Of a DNA stretch of 64,000 nt, positions 55,031-63,081 are shown in pieces (within the stretch, counting starts at the first letter, position 1; every line of letters begins with the position of its first letter). The stretch lies in NCBI GenBank assembly GCA_019635635.1, contig JAHBZB010000002.1:581204-645203 (forward strand), written 5' to 3'. The stretch comes from Xanthobacteraceae bacterium. Lineage in GTDB: Bacteria > Pseudomonadota > Alphaproteobacteria > Rhizobiales > Xanthobacteraceae. Position numbers and translations under genes: made by a program. Under the pieces are notes generated by a model. It worked only from the letters and a program-made list of their open reading frames with translations, made no database searches and was not told the origin of the DNA.

Positions 55031-55440
55031 GCGGCCTTGCGGTCGAAGTCGCCGCGTGCGGTGACGATCTTGCCATAGGCGTTTTCCGCCCAGCGCACCA
55101 GCGCGTCGAGCGGCCCGAGCAGCGACGTGCCTAACGGCGTCAGGCGATACTCGACGCTCGGCGGATTGGTCGGAAACACCGTGCGCGAAACCAGCCCGTT
55201 GCGCTGCAGGTCGCGCAGGGTCTGTGTCAGCATCCGCTGCGAAATATCCGGGATCAGGCGGCGAAGCTCGCCGAAGCGATAAGGCTTCTCGGAGAGCGCG
55301 AGCAGCATCAGCGTGCTCCACTTGTCGCCGATCTGGTCGAGCACCTGCCGCACCGGACAGCTTTCGAGGCCATCTCCTGAAATATTCTGTGCGCGCAGCA
55401 CGTCCTGAATTTTGCGCGACGATTTGGCCGGACGCTTCAT
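55027..55440 (-). CDS. HxlR-family transcriptional regulator
   Basis: A 137-residue winged-helix protein with the HxlR core [22 protein letters not shown] (near 29-50) and recognition segment [24 protein letters not shown]. The Cys in ESCPVR is the conserved N-terminal redox Cys that lets YodB/HypR/QorR-like members sense quinones and other electrophiles. The start at 55440 (MKRPAKSS) has GAGGGAA 7 bases upstream; an earlier in-frame ATG at 55509 is possible but has none. It diverges from the QorB-like gene and likely controls it through the palindrome at 55516-55536. Confidence 0.88.
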   Translation of the reverse strand: MKRPAKSSRKIQDVLRAQNISGDGLESCPVRQVLDQIGDKWSTLMLLALSEKPYRFGELRRLIPDISQRMLTQTLRDLQRNGLVSRTVFPTNPPSVEYRLTPLGTSLLGPLDALVRWAENAYGKIVTARGDFDRKAA

Positions 55441-55512
55441 CGATGGTTCCCTCACGGTAACCAGCACCCGCGAAACTGCCTTCTTTACGGGAGCCGGATG
55501 ATCTCTCATGTA

Positions 55513-55541
55513 GTGATGGTCTCAAAAAGAGACCATATCAC
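55513..55541. promoter_or_regulatory. HxlR operator between hxlR and qorB-like gene
   Basis: A perfect 8-bp inverted repeat ATGGTCTC (55516-55523), loop AAAAA, GAGACCAT (55529-55536) is extended outwards by GTG/CAC with a 2-base offset. It is the only strong dyad in this divergent region, 25-50 bases before the qorB-like start and about 70 before hxlR. Confidence 0.65.
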
Positions 55542-55565
55542 GATTTGTACATGGGAAGCACGACG

Positions 55566-56456
55566 ATGGCAAACCAGCCCACTCTCCTCGTCACCGGCGC
55601 AAGCGGCCAGCTCGGCCGCCGCGCGGTGGAAATCCTGCTCGAAGCCAAGGCCGGAAACGTGATCGCGGGCACGCGCGATCCATCGAAGATCGCCGACCTC
55701 GCCGCGAAAGGCGCGGAAGTCCGCAAGGTCGATTTCGACGATCCGGCGCTCGCGGAAAGTTTCAAGGGCGTCGACCGGCTGTTGCTGATTTCGACCGACG
55801 CGCTCGACACGCCTGGCAAGCGGCTGAACCAGCACAAGGCCGCGATCGCGGCCGCGAAGAAAGCGGGCGTGAAGCACATCGTCTATACGTCGATGCCGAA
55901 GCCCGAACCGGGCTCGCCGATCCCGTTTGCGCCGGATCACTACGGCACCGAGCAGGCGCTGGAAGCGAGCGGTATTGGCTGGACCGTGCTTCGCAACGGC
56001 TGGTACCAGGAAAATCTTCTGCATTCGCTGCCTTCGGCACTCGCTTCCGGAAAATGGTTTTCGGCGGCCGGCGACGGCAAGGTCGCGCATGTTGCGCGCG
56101 AAGACGCGGCTTACGCCGCGGCGGCTGCACTGGCCGCGACACCGCAGGGCAACGCGCGTTACGACATCACCGGCGCGGAACTGCTCACCACGAAAGAAAT
56201 CGCGAAGCTCGCGTCAGAAGCGACCGGCAAGCCGGTCGAGGTCGTGAACGTCACCGACGAGCAGCTTACGCAAGGCATGATCGCAGCCGGTATGCCCGCG
56301 TTCCTTGCGCCGGTCTTCGCGAGCTTCGATACCAACACGCGCAAAGGCAACATCGCGATTGCGTCGGACGCCGTGCAAAAGCTGACCGGGCGCACGCCGC
56401 GCCCGCTGAAGCAATTCTTCGCCGCCAACAAGGAAGCGCTGCTGCACGCCCACTAG
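55566..56456 (+). CDS. NAD(P)H:quinone oxidoreductase / NmrA-like (QorB-type) protein
   Basis: A 296-residue atypical SDR of the NmrA/QorB (YtfG) group, reducing quinones with NADPH. It has the Rossmann motif VTGASGQLGRRAVEILL (8-24), RDPSKIADLAAKGAEVRKVDFDD and the Tyr-free SDR a5-type pocket with YTSMPKP and YGTEQALEASGIGWTVLRNGWY. The start at 55566 (MANQPTLLV) has GGGAAG upstream; two other in-frame starts lie closer to the operator. Divergence from HxlR is the standard layout for electrophile-inducible quinone reductases. Confidence 0.88.
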   Translation: MANQPTLLVTGASGQLGRRAVEILLEAKAGNVIAGTRDPSKIADLAAKGAEVRKVDFDDPALAESFKGVDRLLLISTDALDTPGKRLNQHKAAIAAAKKAGVKHIVYTSMPKPEPGSPIPFAPDHYGTEQALEASGIGWTVLRNGWYQENLLHSLPSALASGKWFSAAGDGKVAHVAREDAAYAAAAALAATPQGNARYDITGAELLTTKEIAKLASEATGKPVEVVNVTDEQLTQGMIAAGMPAFLAPVFASFDTNTRKGNIAIASDAVQKLTGRTPRPLKQFFAANKEALLHAH

Positions 56457-56468
56457 GCACGAGATGGT

Positions 56469-56486
56469 GGCGGCTTTAAAGCCGCC
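56469..56486. repeat. Perfect 18-bp palindrome at the left border of the Fic cassette
   Basis: GGCGGCTTTAAAGCCGCC is perfectly self-complementary and lies 13 bases after the qorB-like stop and 5 bases before the Fic gene's stop. No T run follows on either strand, so it is not a standard terminator. It falls exactly at the point where G+C drops. Confidence 0.6.
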
Positions 56487-56490
56487 CCCA

Positions 56491-57090
56491 TCATGTTCGA
56501 GCAAATAGGATAAGTGGTTCTATTGCATGCTGGTCAGCGCTTCTGAGGGCTGCGATATAACGCTCTCGCAAGTCGCCAGCGTCTGCTAGTTCGCCGCCAC
56601 CCCAAGTGAAGGCTCTGCCTCCCATGCGCTCCACGGCCAAATCGGCCATTAAACGAGTATGCCGTCCATTTCCATTCGGAAATGGGTGGATTTGAACAAG
56701 GCCGTGATGTAATCGGACAGCAATTTCGTCTGGCTCATAAGTGGCATGTTCTATCCAATATCGGACATCGTCCAGATGCTGAGGCACACGCTGAGAGATT
56801 AAGTTGGGTGCAACTCCAAGATTTCGCTCGGTCGTTCGGTAAACACCCGCCCAACGCCAAACATCGGCGAACATTCGCCGATGCAGTTCCTTTACGAAAT
56901 CATCAGTCAGTATTTCTGTTAATTCAACTCGGCTAGCACGGCGTCGAGCCCAGACCGAACCGGCAACAATATTTTCTTGTTCGGCCTCGTTAAGCTCTTC
57001 GCGATGAGCGATCCAGTTCTGCAATAAACCTTCACGCTCTACTGGTGTAAGAGGCGTAGCGTCCGACGGCTCTTGAAATAATGTGGTCAC
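56491..57090 (-). CDS. Mobile mystery protein B, Fic-domain protein
   Basis: A 199-residue Fic protein matching mobile mystery protein B (TIGR02613 type). The Fic motif HPFPNGNGRHTR (near 131-142) is complete, with the catalytic His and the Arg, so AMP or another nucleotide moiety could be transferred to a target; the target is unknown. The N-terminal region around FKELHRRMFADVWRWAGVYR (actual: FVKELHRRMF) is the usual Fic helix set. It follows mobile mystery protein A after 2 bases. The start is GTG 57090. G+C is below 50%, unlike its neighbours, so horizontal origin is likely. Outside the motif it shows no obvious autoinhibitory (S/T)xxxE(G/N). Confidence 0.9.
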   Translation of the reverse strand: MTTLFQEPSDATPLTPVEREGLLQNWIAHREELNEAEQENIVAGSVWARRRASRVELTEILTDDFVKELHRRMFADVWRWAGVYRTTERNLGVAPNLISQRVPQHLDDVRYWIEHATYEPDEIAVRLHHGLVQIHPFPNGNGRHTRLMADLAVERMGGRAFTWGGGELADAGDLRERYIAALRSADQHAIEPLILFART

Positions 57091-57092
57091 AA

Positions 57093-57548
57093 CTAGTTCC
57101 AGAGATCGCGTTCTCTAAGAATATTTTTTATGTAGTTTTCAATTCGAGTCTCCAAATCGGCATCGCTGGTCTCTTGCGCCTCTAGCTTCATCGTATGCGA
57201 AACGCGGCCAAGGTCTCGAAGAGCAATTTTCCGTGCGCGGCTACGAAACATTTCTTCGAGAGAAGAATTTGGAACGAGCGCATATACCAACGTGCAATCG
57301 AGTTCGCTTGCGACGCGACGTAAAGTTTCCAGTTGGATTTTTCCGAGTGCCTCTGATTTTTCGATGTCCTCCAAGCTTTGCGAGCGAACTTTCATCCGCT
57401 TGGCAAGCTGAGGTGCACTCATCCCAAGAGATGTGCGAATTGCTCGTAACCAACCTTTGGGAGGGGGACGAAAATCTTCAGCGGGTTTAAGCTTGGATAG
57501 ACGCGCATCCAGCCTTTGGCGCGCTCGCTCGTTCAATAGCCTTTTCAC
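57093..57548 (-). CDS. Mobile mystery protein A, HTH regulator
   Basis: A 151-residue protein of mobile mystery protein A (TIGR02612 type), always paired with the Fic protein B. An XRE-type helix-turn-helix is visible at about residues 33-86 (GWLRAIRTSLGMSAPQLAKRM, KVRSQSLEDIEKSE, LETLRRVASELDC), preceded by a basic N terminus. It probably binds the palindrome array at 57577-57690 and represses the pair, playing an antitoxin-like role; this is inference. The start is GTG 57548 with AGGAAG about 5 bases upstream. Low G+C and the partner gene suggest a mobile cassette. Confidence 0.9.
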   Translation of the reverse strand: MKRLLNERARQRLDARLSKLKPAEDFRPPPKGWLRAIRTSLGMSAPQLAKRMKVRSQSLEDIEKSEALGKIQLETLRRVASELDCTLVYALVPNSSLEEMFRSRARKIALRDLGRVSHTMKLEAQETSDADLETRIENYIKNILRERDLWN

Positions 57549-57576
57549 ATTAGCTTCCTGTAGTTTTTAGCATAAA

Positions 57577-57690
57577 ACCAGGTTATAGCCTGGTTCTAGA
57601 CCTTTTGTACCAGGCCACAGCCTGGTTCTTTATTATAAGAACCAGGTTATAACCTGGTTATCAAAGCAGAATACCAGGTCATAGCCGGGC
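57577..57690. repeat. Four 18-bp palindromic repeats with exact 32-bp period
   Basis: The copies are ACCAGGTTATAGCCTGGT (57577-57594), ACCAGGCCACAGCCTGGT (57609-57626), ACCAGGTTATAACCTGGT (57641-57658, perfectly symmetric) and ACCAGGTCATAGCCGGGC (57673-57690). Starts are exactly 32 bases apart and spacers are 14 bases with unrelated sequence. The array ends 29 bases upstream of the mobile mystery protein A start, so it sits in that operon's promoter. A TATAAT hexamer on the minus strand falls in the second spacer (57632-57637). It looks like a phased operator array. Confidence 0.9.
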
Positions 57691-57817
57691 TATTTTTATA
57701 ACCAATTGATTTTAAAAGATTAAATAGGGCTAGCCAATCTAACTACGATTAGTAGCCACTCCTAAGTGAAATGGCGAAGATGGCCATGATCAGCGAGGGA
57801 AGAAAAAGGAAACGCCA
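57691..57817. other. AT-rich end of the low-G+C cassette
   Basis: About 127 bases between the palindrome array and the next gene. The left 60 bases are very AT-rich (near 57701-57730). G+C returns to the local norm after about 57770. The end carries the AAGGAA ribosome binding site of the gene at 57818. No target-site duplication or inverted end was recognised. Confidence 0.5.
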
Positions 57818-58783
57818 GTGCCCATTCCGCTTCAGTTCCAGGGCCGTCTTGCGATCCCCGCGGTCGCCGCCCCCATGTTCCTCGTGTCCAATCCCGACCT
57901 CGTGGTCGAGACCTGCCGCGCCGGCATCGTCGGCACCTTCCCCGCTCTGAACCAGCGCACCAGCGCGGGCTACGAGGAATGGCTCGTCGAGATCAACGAG
58001 CGGCTCGCGAAGATCGAGCGCGACACCGGAAAGAAATGCGCGCCCTTCGGCGTGAACATCATCGTCCACAAGAGCAACCCGCGTGTGGAAGCCGACCTTG
58101 AGATATCGCGCAAACATAAAGTGCCACTCATCATCACTTCGCTCGGCGCGGTGAAGGAACTGGTCGGCGCGGTGCAAGGCTATGGCGGACTCGTGTTTCA
58201 CGACGTCATCAACATCCGCCATGCGCGGAAAGCCGCCGAAGCCGGCGTCGATGGCCTGATCGGCGTCTGCGCGGGTGCCGGCGGACACGCGGGGCTGATG
58301 AGCCCGTTCGCGCTCATTCCTGAAATCCGGAAGTTTTTTGCAAAGACGATCCTGCTTTCCGGCGTGATATCCACCGGACGGCAAATCGCAGCCGCGCGCA
58401 TGATCGGCGCGGACCTCGCCTATCTCGGCACGCGCTTCATCGCGACGAAAGAGAGCATGGCGCAGGAAAAATTCAAGCAGATGATCGTCGATACGAACGG
58501 CGCCGACATCGTCTATACCGCCGCGATTTCCGGCGTGCACGGCAACTTCCTGATGCCTTCGATCGCCGCGACCGGAAAGCAGATCGATCTGAATTCCTCG
58601 CACAAGTTGCAAGTCGGCCAGCACGAGGAACGCGCGTGGAAGGACGTCTGGTCCGCAGGCCAGGGCGTTGGCTCCATCGACGACGTGCCTTCGACCGCCG
58701 AACTCTGTACGCGACTGATCAAGGAATATCGCGAAGCAATAGAAGAACTCGCGGACGAACGCGCGGCCATCGCCGCACAGTAA
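57818..58783 (+). CDS. Nitronate monooxygenase / NPD-type FMN flavoprotein
   Basis: A 321-residue 2-nitropropane dioxygenase-like TIM barrel. It has the opening AVAAPMFLVSNPDLVVETCRAG, GVNIIVHKSN, the catalytic His region VCAGAGGHAGLMSPFALI (near 149-166) and the FMN phosphate site GADLAYLGTRFIAT. Members oxidise nitronates or act as enoyl reductase-like flavoproteins, and the true substrate is open. The start is GTG 57818 with AAGGAA 6 bases upstream. An acyl-CoA ligase gene begins directly at the next base after its stop, so the two act in one pathway. Confidence 0.88.
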   Translation: MPIPLQFQGRLAIPAVAAPMFLVSNPDLVVETCRAGIVGTFPALNQRTSAGYEEWLVEINERLAKIERDTGKKCAPFGVNIIVHKSNPRVEADLEISRKHKVPLIITSLGAVKELVGAVQGYGGLVFHDVINIRHARKAAEAGVDGLIGVCAGAGGHAGLMSPFALIPEIRKFFAKTILLSGVISTGRQIAAARMIGADLAYLGTRFIATKESMAQEKFKQMIVDTNGADIVYTAAISGVHGNFLMPSIAATGKQIDLNSSHKLQVGQHEERAWKDVWSAGQGVGSIDDVPSTAELCTRLIKEYREAIEELADERAAIAAQ

Positions 58784-60358
58784 ATGAGCAAGACCATGAA
58801 TCCCGAAGCCTGGATCGATATTCCCTTCCTCACGCTCTCCGATCTCATTCGCGATCACGCGAAAGAACGCGCGTCACACGCGGCGGTGATTCAGGACGCG
58901 CGGCAGCTCGATTACGCGGCACTCGATAAATACATCGACCGGATCGCGGCGACGCTCCAGCGCGACGGGCTGAAGGCGCAGGATGCCATTGCGATCTGCG
59001 CCTATACCTCGATCGAGTATCTCGCAGTGTTTCTTGCCGCACTTCGTTGCGGTATCGCGGTTGCGCCGCTTGCGCCCTCCTCCACGCCGGAAACCATCGC
59101 AGCCATGATCGCGGACTCCGACGCTAAAATTTTCTTCCTCGACAAGGGCGTTTCGGAAGAAATCGAGAAGGTGCGTGGCTCGATAAGCGCAAAACGCATT
59201 TCGCTCGATGACTCTGATGCGGGCGAGCCGTTCTCGAAATGGCTTGGCGCCGAAGATGCGAAGCCCGCGCCGGTCGAGGTCGATCCGAACTGGGCCTACA
59301 ACATCATCTATTCATCCGGCACTACCGGAACGCCCAAGGGCATCGTGCAGTCGCACGCCATGCGCTGGGGACAAGTGCAGCGTGCGAGCGTCATCGGCTA
59401 TACGCCCGATGCCGTTACGATGGTTTCGACGCCGCTCTATTCGAACACGACGCTGGTCAGCGTATTTCCGACGCTCGCGATGGGCGGCACGCTCGTGATG
59501 ATGGGCAAGTTCGATGTCGAAAAATTCTTGCAGCTTTCGGAGAAATACCGCGCGAGCCACGCCATGCTGGTGCCGGTGCAGTATCGCCGCATCATGGCGC
59601 ATCCGAAGTTCGATGACTTCGATCTCTCGGCCTATGCAAAGGGCATGAAGTTCTCGACCAGCGCGCCGTTCGCCGCCGACGTGAAGGGAGACGTCGTCAC
59701 GCGCTGGCCCGGAGGCTTGCGGGAGTATTACGGCCTCACCGAAGGCGGCGGCACCTGCATGCTCGCCGCCGACATTTACCCGAACAAGCTGCACACCGTC
59801 GGCCAGCCGCTTCCCGGTCATGACATGCGGCTGATTGACGAGAACGGCGAGGAAGTGGCGCCGGGCGAGATCGGCGAAGTCGTCGGCCACTCCGCGATCA
59901 TGATGAACGGCTACCACAACAACCCGGAAAAGAGCCGCGAAGCCGAGTGGTTCGACAAGACCGGGAAGCGCTTCATCCGCACCGGCGATGTCGGGCGCTT
60001 CGACGAGGATGGCTTCCTCACGCTCATGGACCGCAAGAAGGACATGATCATCTCGGGCGGCTTCAACATCTATCCGAGCGATCTCGAGGCGATCATGACG
60101 CAGCACCCCGCGGTGCTGGAGGCTGCGGTCGTCGGTGTACCTTCGCTCAAGTGGGGCGAAACGCCGGTCGCTTTCGTGGTGCTGAAACCCGGCGCGAATG
60201 CGAACGCAGCCGAGTTGCAGCAATGGACCAACGAGCGCGTCGGCAAGACGCAGCGGCTGGCACTCGTGAAAATCGAGGACTCGCTGCCGCGCAGCGCCAT
60301 CGGCAAGGTCTTGAAGCGCGAATTGCGCGACACCGTGCGGCTTGCCGAGAGCGCCTGA
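58784..60358 (+). CDS. AMP-dependent acyl-CoA synthetase/ligase
   Basis: A 524-residue ANL-superfamily enzyme that activates a carboxylic acid to acyl-AMP and then acyl-CoA. The P-loop-like motif A is IYSSGTTGTPKGIVQSH (near 170-186). The YGLTEGGG segment, the hinge TGDVGRFDEDGFLTLMDRKKD and the C-terminal catalytic Lys in LPRSAIGKVLKRELRD are intact. Substrate (fatty, aromatic or other) cannot be told. It starts at the base after the flavoprotein stop (TAA directly followed by ATG). Confidence 0.92.
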   Translation: MSKTMNPEAWIDIPFLTLSDLIRDHAKERASHAAVIQDARQLDYAALDKYIDRIAATLQRDGLKAQDAIAICAYTSIEYLAVFLAALRCGIAVAPLAPSSTPETIAAMIADSDAKIFFLDKGVSEEIEKVRGSISAKRISLDDSDAGEPFSKWLGAEDAKPAPVEVDPNWAYNIIYSSGTTGTPKGIVQSHAMRWGQVQRASVIGYTPDAVTMVSTPLYSNTTLVSVFPTLAMGGTLVMMGKFDVEKFLQLSEKYRASHAMLVPVQYRRIMAHPKFDDFDLSAYAKGMKFSTSAPFAADVKGDVVTRWPGGLREYYGLTEGGGTCMLAADIYPNKLHTVGQPLPGHDMRLIDENGEEVAPGEIGEVVGHSAIMMNGYHNNPEKSREAEWFDKTGKRFIRTGDVGRFDEDGFLTLMDRKKDMIISGGFNIYPSDLEAIMTQHPAVLEAAVVGVPSLKWGETPVAFVVLKPGANANAAELQQWTNERVGKTQRLALVKIEDSLPRSAIGKVLKRELRDTVRLAESA

Positions 60359-60425
60359 GGCGGCGAGTTCCGACAATCTGCTGAGCGGATTTCGCGCTTT
60401 CCTCCGCCGCGTCGCGGGACTAATG

Positions 60426-60443
60426 CTGTCTTCAAGGAGACAG
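60426..60443 (+). promoter_or_regulatory. Hairpin enclosing the pepN Shine-Dalgarno
   Basis: A 6-bp stem (CTGTCT at 60426-60431, AGACAG at 60438-60443) has a TCAAGG loop and lies directly before the pepN ATG. The AAGGAG at 60434-60439 is split between loop and stem, so folding would limit ribosome access. Confidence 0.35.
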
Positions 60444-60444
60444 C

Positions 60445-63081
60445 ATGATGTTGCGCGATGCCGATGCTACAGCCGTTCGCCTGAGCGATTACCGCCCTTA
60501 TGACTGGCTGATCGACAAGGTCGAGCTCGATTTTCAGCTCGACCCCAAGGCGACGCGGGTGCGCTCGAAGCTCGTGCTGCGCCCGAACCCGAAAGGCCGC
60601 AAGGACGCGCCGGTCGTGCTCGACGGCGACGAGCTTTCGCTGCTTTCGATCTTGCTCGACGGCAAGCCGCTTTCCGCGAACGAATATGACGCGAGCGCTT
60701 CCGGCCTCACGATCAAGAACCCGCCGCGCGGCAAATTCACGCTCGAGATCGAAACCGTCGTCAATCCGTCGGCCAACACCAAGCTGATGGGACTGTTCCG
60801 CTCGAATGCGATCTACTGCACGCAATGCGAGGCGGAAGGCTTCCGCCGCATCACCTATTTTCCCGACCGCCCGGACGTGCTCTCGGTTTACACCGTGCGG
60901 ATCGAAGCGGACCGCGACGAAGCGCCGATCCTGCTTGCGAACGGCAATCCGGTCGAAGCCTTCGGCATCAAAGACACGAACCGCCATTACGCGGTCTGGC
61001 ACGACCCCTTCCCCAAGCCGTCCTATCTGTTCGCGCTGGTCGGCGGAAAACTCGACTACATCGAGGAGCCGTTCAGAACCGTCTCCGGCCGCAAGGTTAT
61101 GCTGCGCATTTTCGTCGAGCCCGACAAGACGCAGCTTGCCGGCTACGCGATGGACGCGCTCAAGCGTTCGATGCGCTGGGACGAGAAAGTGTTCGGCTGC
61201 GAATACGATCTCGACGTATTCCATATCGTCGCAGTGTCCGACTTCAACATGGGCGCGATGGAGAACAAGGGCCTCAACATCTTCAACGACAAATACGTGC
61301 TCGCCTCGCCCGAAACGGCGACCGATCTCGACTACGAAAATATCGAGGCGATCATCGCCCACGAATATTTCCACAACTGGACGGGAGATCGCATCACCTG
61401 CCGCGACTGGTTCCAGCTCTGCCTGAAGGAAGGTCTCACCGTATTCCGCGATCAGGAGTTCTCGGCGGATATGCGCTCGCGGCCCGTGGAGCGGATCGGC
61501 GACGTGCGGACGCTGAAAAGCTTCCAGTTCGCGGAAGACGCAGGCCCGCTCGCGCACTCGGTGCGCCCCGATACCTATCGCGAGATCAACAACTTCTACA
61601 CCGTGACGGTCTACGAAAAAGGCGCCGAAGTCGTGCGCATGCTGAAGACGCTGCTCGGCGCACGTGGCTTCCGCAAGGGCATGGACCTTTACTTCAAGCG
61701 TCACGACGGCGACGCGGCCACGGTCGAAGATTTCCTGAAATGCTTCGCCGATGCGAACAAGCGCGATCTTTCGCAATTCGCGCGCTGGTACAGCCAAGCC
61801 GGCACGCCGGAACTCGCGGTGCGCGGCAGTTACGACGCGAAGGCAAAAACCTACACGCTCGACATCGAGCAGATGGTGCCGCCGACGCCGGGACAGAGCG
61901 CGAAGCAACCCGCTGTCATTCCACTGAAACTGGGACTGCTTGACGAAAAAGGCCGCGACATCGCGCTGAAAGATGCGAATGGAAAGCCAGTGCACGACGA
62001 GCTGATCGTGCTCGACAAGGCTTCGCAGCAATTCATTTTCAGTGGCGTGAAGCAGAAGCCCGCCATCTCGCTCAATCGCGGCTTCTCCGCCCCGGTCAAG
62101 CTCTCGACGAATTTCGGCGAGGATAACCTGCGCTTCCTTGCGAAGCACGACAGCGACGCCTTCAACCGCTACGACGCGGTCGAGCAACTCGCGATGCAGC
62201 GTCTGGTCGCGGCGGCGAAAGGCTCGAACGAACCGGCGACGGTGCTGATCGAAGCGCTTTCGAACGCGCTCGATAATCCTTCGCTCGACAACGCATTCCT
62301 CGCCGAACTGTTCAGCCTGCCGGAGGAATCCGATGTCGCGCAGGCGGTCGGCAAGGATGTCGATCCGGATGCCGTGCTTGCTGCGCGCCGGCGCATCAAG
62401 CGCGAGATCGGCGTTGCTCTGAAAGACAAGCTCGACGCACGCTACCGCAAGCTCACGAGCCACCGCCCCTATTCGCCGGACGCGAACAGTGCGGGCCAGC
62501 GCGCGCTGCGGAATATCTGTCTCGATCTGCTCGCTGCGACCGAAGATAAAGCCGAACTGCGCCGCGCGCTGACGCAGTTCGAGGAAGCCGACAACATGAC
62601 CGACCGCATGGCCGCGCTCGGCGTGCTCTCGCAGCACGCAACGCCGGAGCGAGAGCAGGCGCTCGACGCCTTCGAGCAGCGCTACCGCAACGATCCGCTG
62701 GTGCTCGACAAATGGTTCGCGGTGCAGGCGCGCGTCCCCGAAGCCGCGACGCTGGAACGCGTGCAAAAACTCATGAAACATCCGGCATTTTCGATGACGA
62801 ACCCGAACCGCCTGCGCTCGCTGATCGGCGTGTTCGCGGCCGGCAACCCGTCGCAGTTCAACCGCCCGGACGGCAAAGGCTACGCACTGCTCGCCGACAC
62901 GGTTCTCGGTTTGGACTCGAAAAATCCGCAGGTCGCGGCGCGGCTGCTGTCCTCGCTGAAAAGCTGGCGCATGCTCGAACCCGGCCGCCGCGCACTTGCC
63001 GAAAAGGAATTGAATCGCATCGCACAAACGCCCGGTCTTTCGCCGGACGTCGCCGATATCGCTGCGCGATCATTGGCTTGA
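60445..63081 (+). CDS. pepN: Aminopeptidase N (M1 metallopeptidase)
   Basis: An 878-residue cytoplasmic zinc aminopeptidase. The exopeptidase motif GAMENKGLNIF lies near 270-280, the zinc site HEYFHNWTGDRITCRDWF (HExxH with downstream Glu in LKEGLTVF) near 308-330, and the catalytic Tyr in FYTVTVYEKGAEVVRM near 390. The four-domain length is normal for bacterial PepN. The start codons at 60445 and 60448 are adjacent, and the AAGGAG is better spaced for the second. Confidence 0.96.
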   Translation: MMLRDADATAVRLSDYRPYDWLIDKVELDFQLDPKATRVRSKLVLRPNPKGRKDAPVVLDGDELSLLSILLDGKPLSANEYDASASGLTIKNPPRGKFTLEIETVVNPSANTKLMGLFRSNAIYCTQCEAEGFRRITYFPDRPDVLSVYTVRIEADRDEAPILLANGNPVEAFGIKDTNRHYAVWHDPFPKPSYLFALVGGKLDYIEEPFRTVSGRKVMLRIFVEPDKTQLAGYAMDALKRSMRWDEKVFGCEYDLDVFHIVAVSDFNMGAMENKGLNIFNDKYVLASPETATDLDYENIEAIIAHEYFHNWTGDRITCRDWFQLCLKEGLTVFRDQEFSADMRSRPVERIGDVRTLKSFQFAEDAGPLAHSVRPDTYREINNFYTVTVYEKGAEVVRMLKTLLGARGFRKGMDLYFKRHDGDAATVEDFLKCFADANKRDLSQFARWYSQAGTPELAVRGSYDAKAKTYTLDIEQMVPPTPGQSAKQPAVIPLKLGLLDEKGRDIALKDANGKPVHDELIVLDKASQQFIFSGVKQKPAISLNRGFSAPVKLSTNFGEDNLRFLAKHDSDAFNRYDAVEQLAMQRLVAAAKGSNEPATVLIEALSNALDNPSLDNAFLAELFSLPEESDVAQAVGKDVDPDAVLAARRRIKREIGVALKDKLDARYRKLTSHRPYSPDANSAGQRALRNICLDLLAATEDKAELRRALTQFEEADNMTDRMAALGVLSQHATPEREQALDAFEQRYRNDPLVLDKWFAVQARVPEAATLERVQKLMKHPAFSMTNPNRLRSLIGVFAAGNPSQFNRPDGKGYALLADTVLGLDSKNPQVAARLLSSLKSWRMLEPGRRALAEKELNRIAQTPGLSPDVADIAARSLA

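Noticed and set aside
56469-56486. Terminator between the qorB-like and Fic genes
   Set aside because: The stem is strong but there is no T tract on either side; recorded as a palindrome instead.
57632-57664. Sigma70 promoter formed by TTGATA (57659-57664, minus) and TATAAT (57632-57637, minus)
   Set aside because: The spacing is 21 bases, too long for a standard promoter, so only the TATAAT is noted without a paired -35.
57577-57690. Possible CRISPR array
   Set aside because: The repeats are 18-bp palindromes with constant 14-base spacers, only four copies, no cas genes, and they lie in a promoter. Operator-type repeats explain them better.
60070-63027. Long open frame (985 codons) on the minus strand opposite pepN
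   Set aside because: The plus strand encodes a complete aminopeptidase N with GAMEN and HExxH motifs. The antisense frame is a by-product of high G+C codon bias and shows low-complexity Arg/Ala/Val-rich translation.
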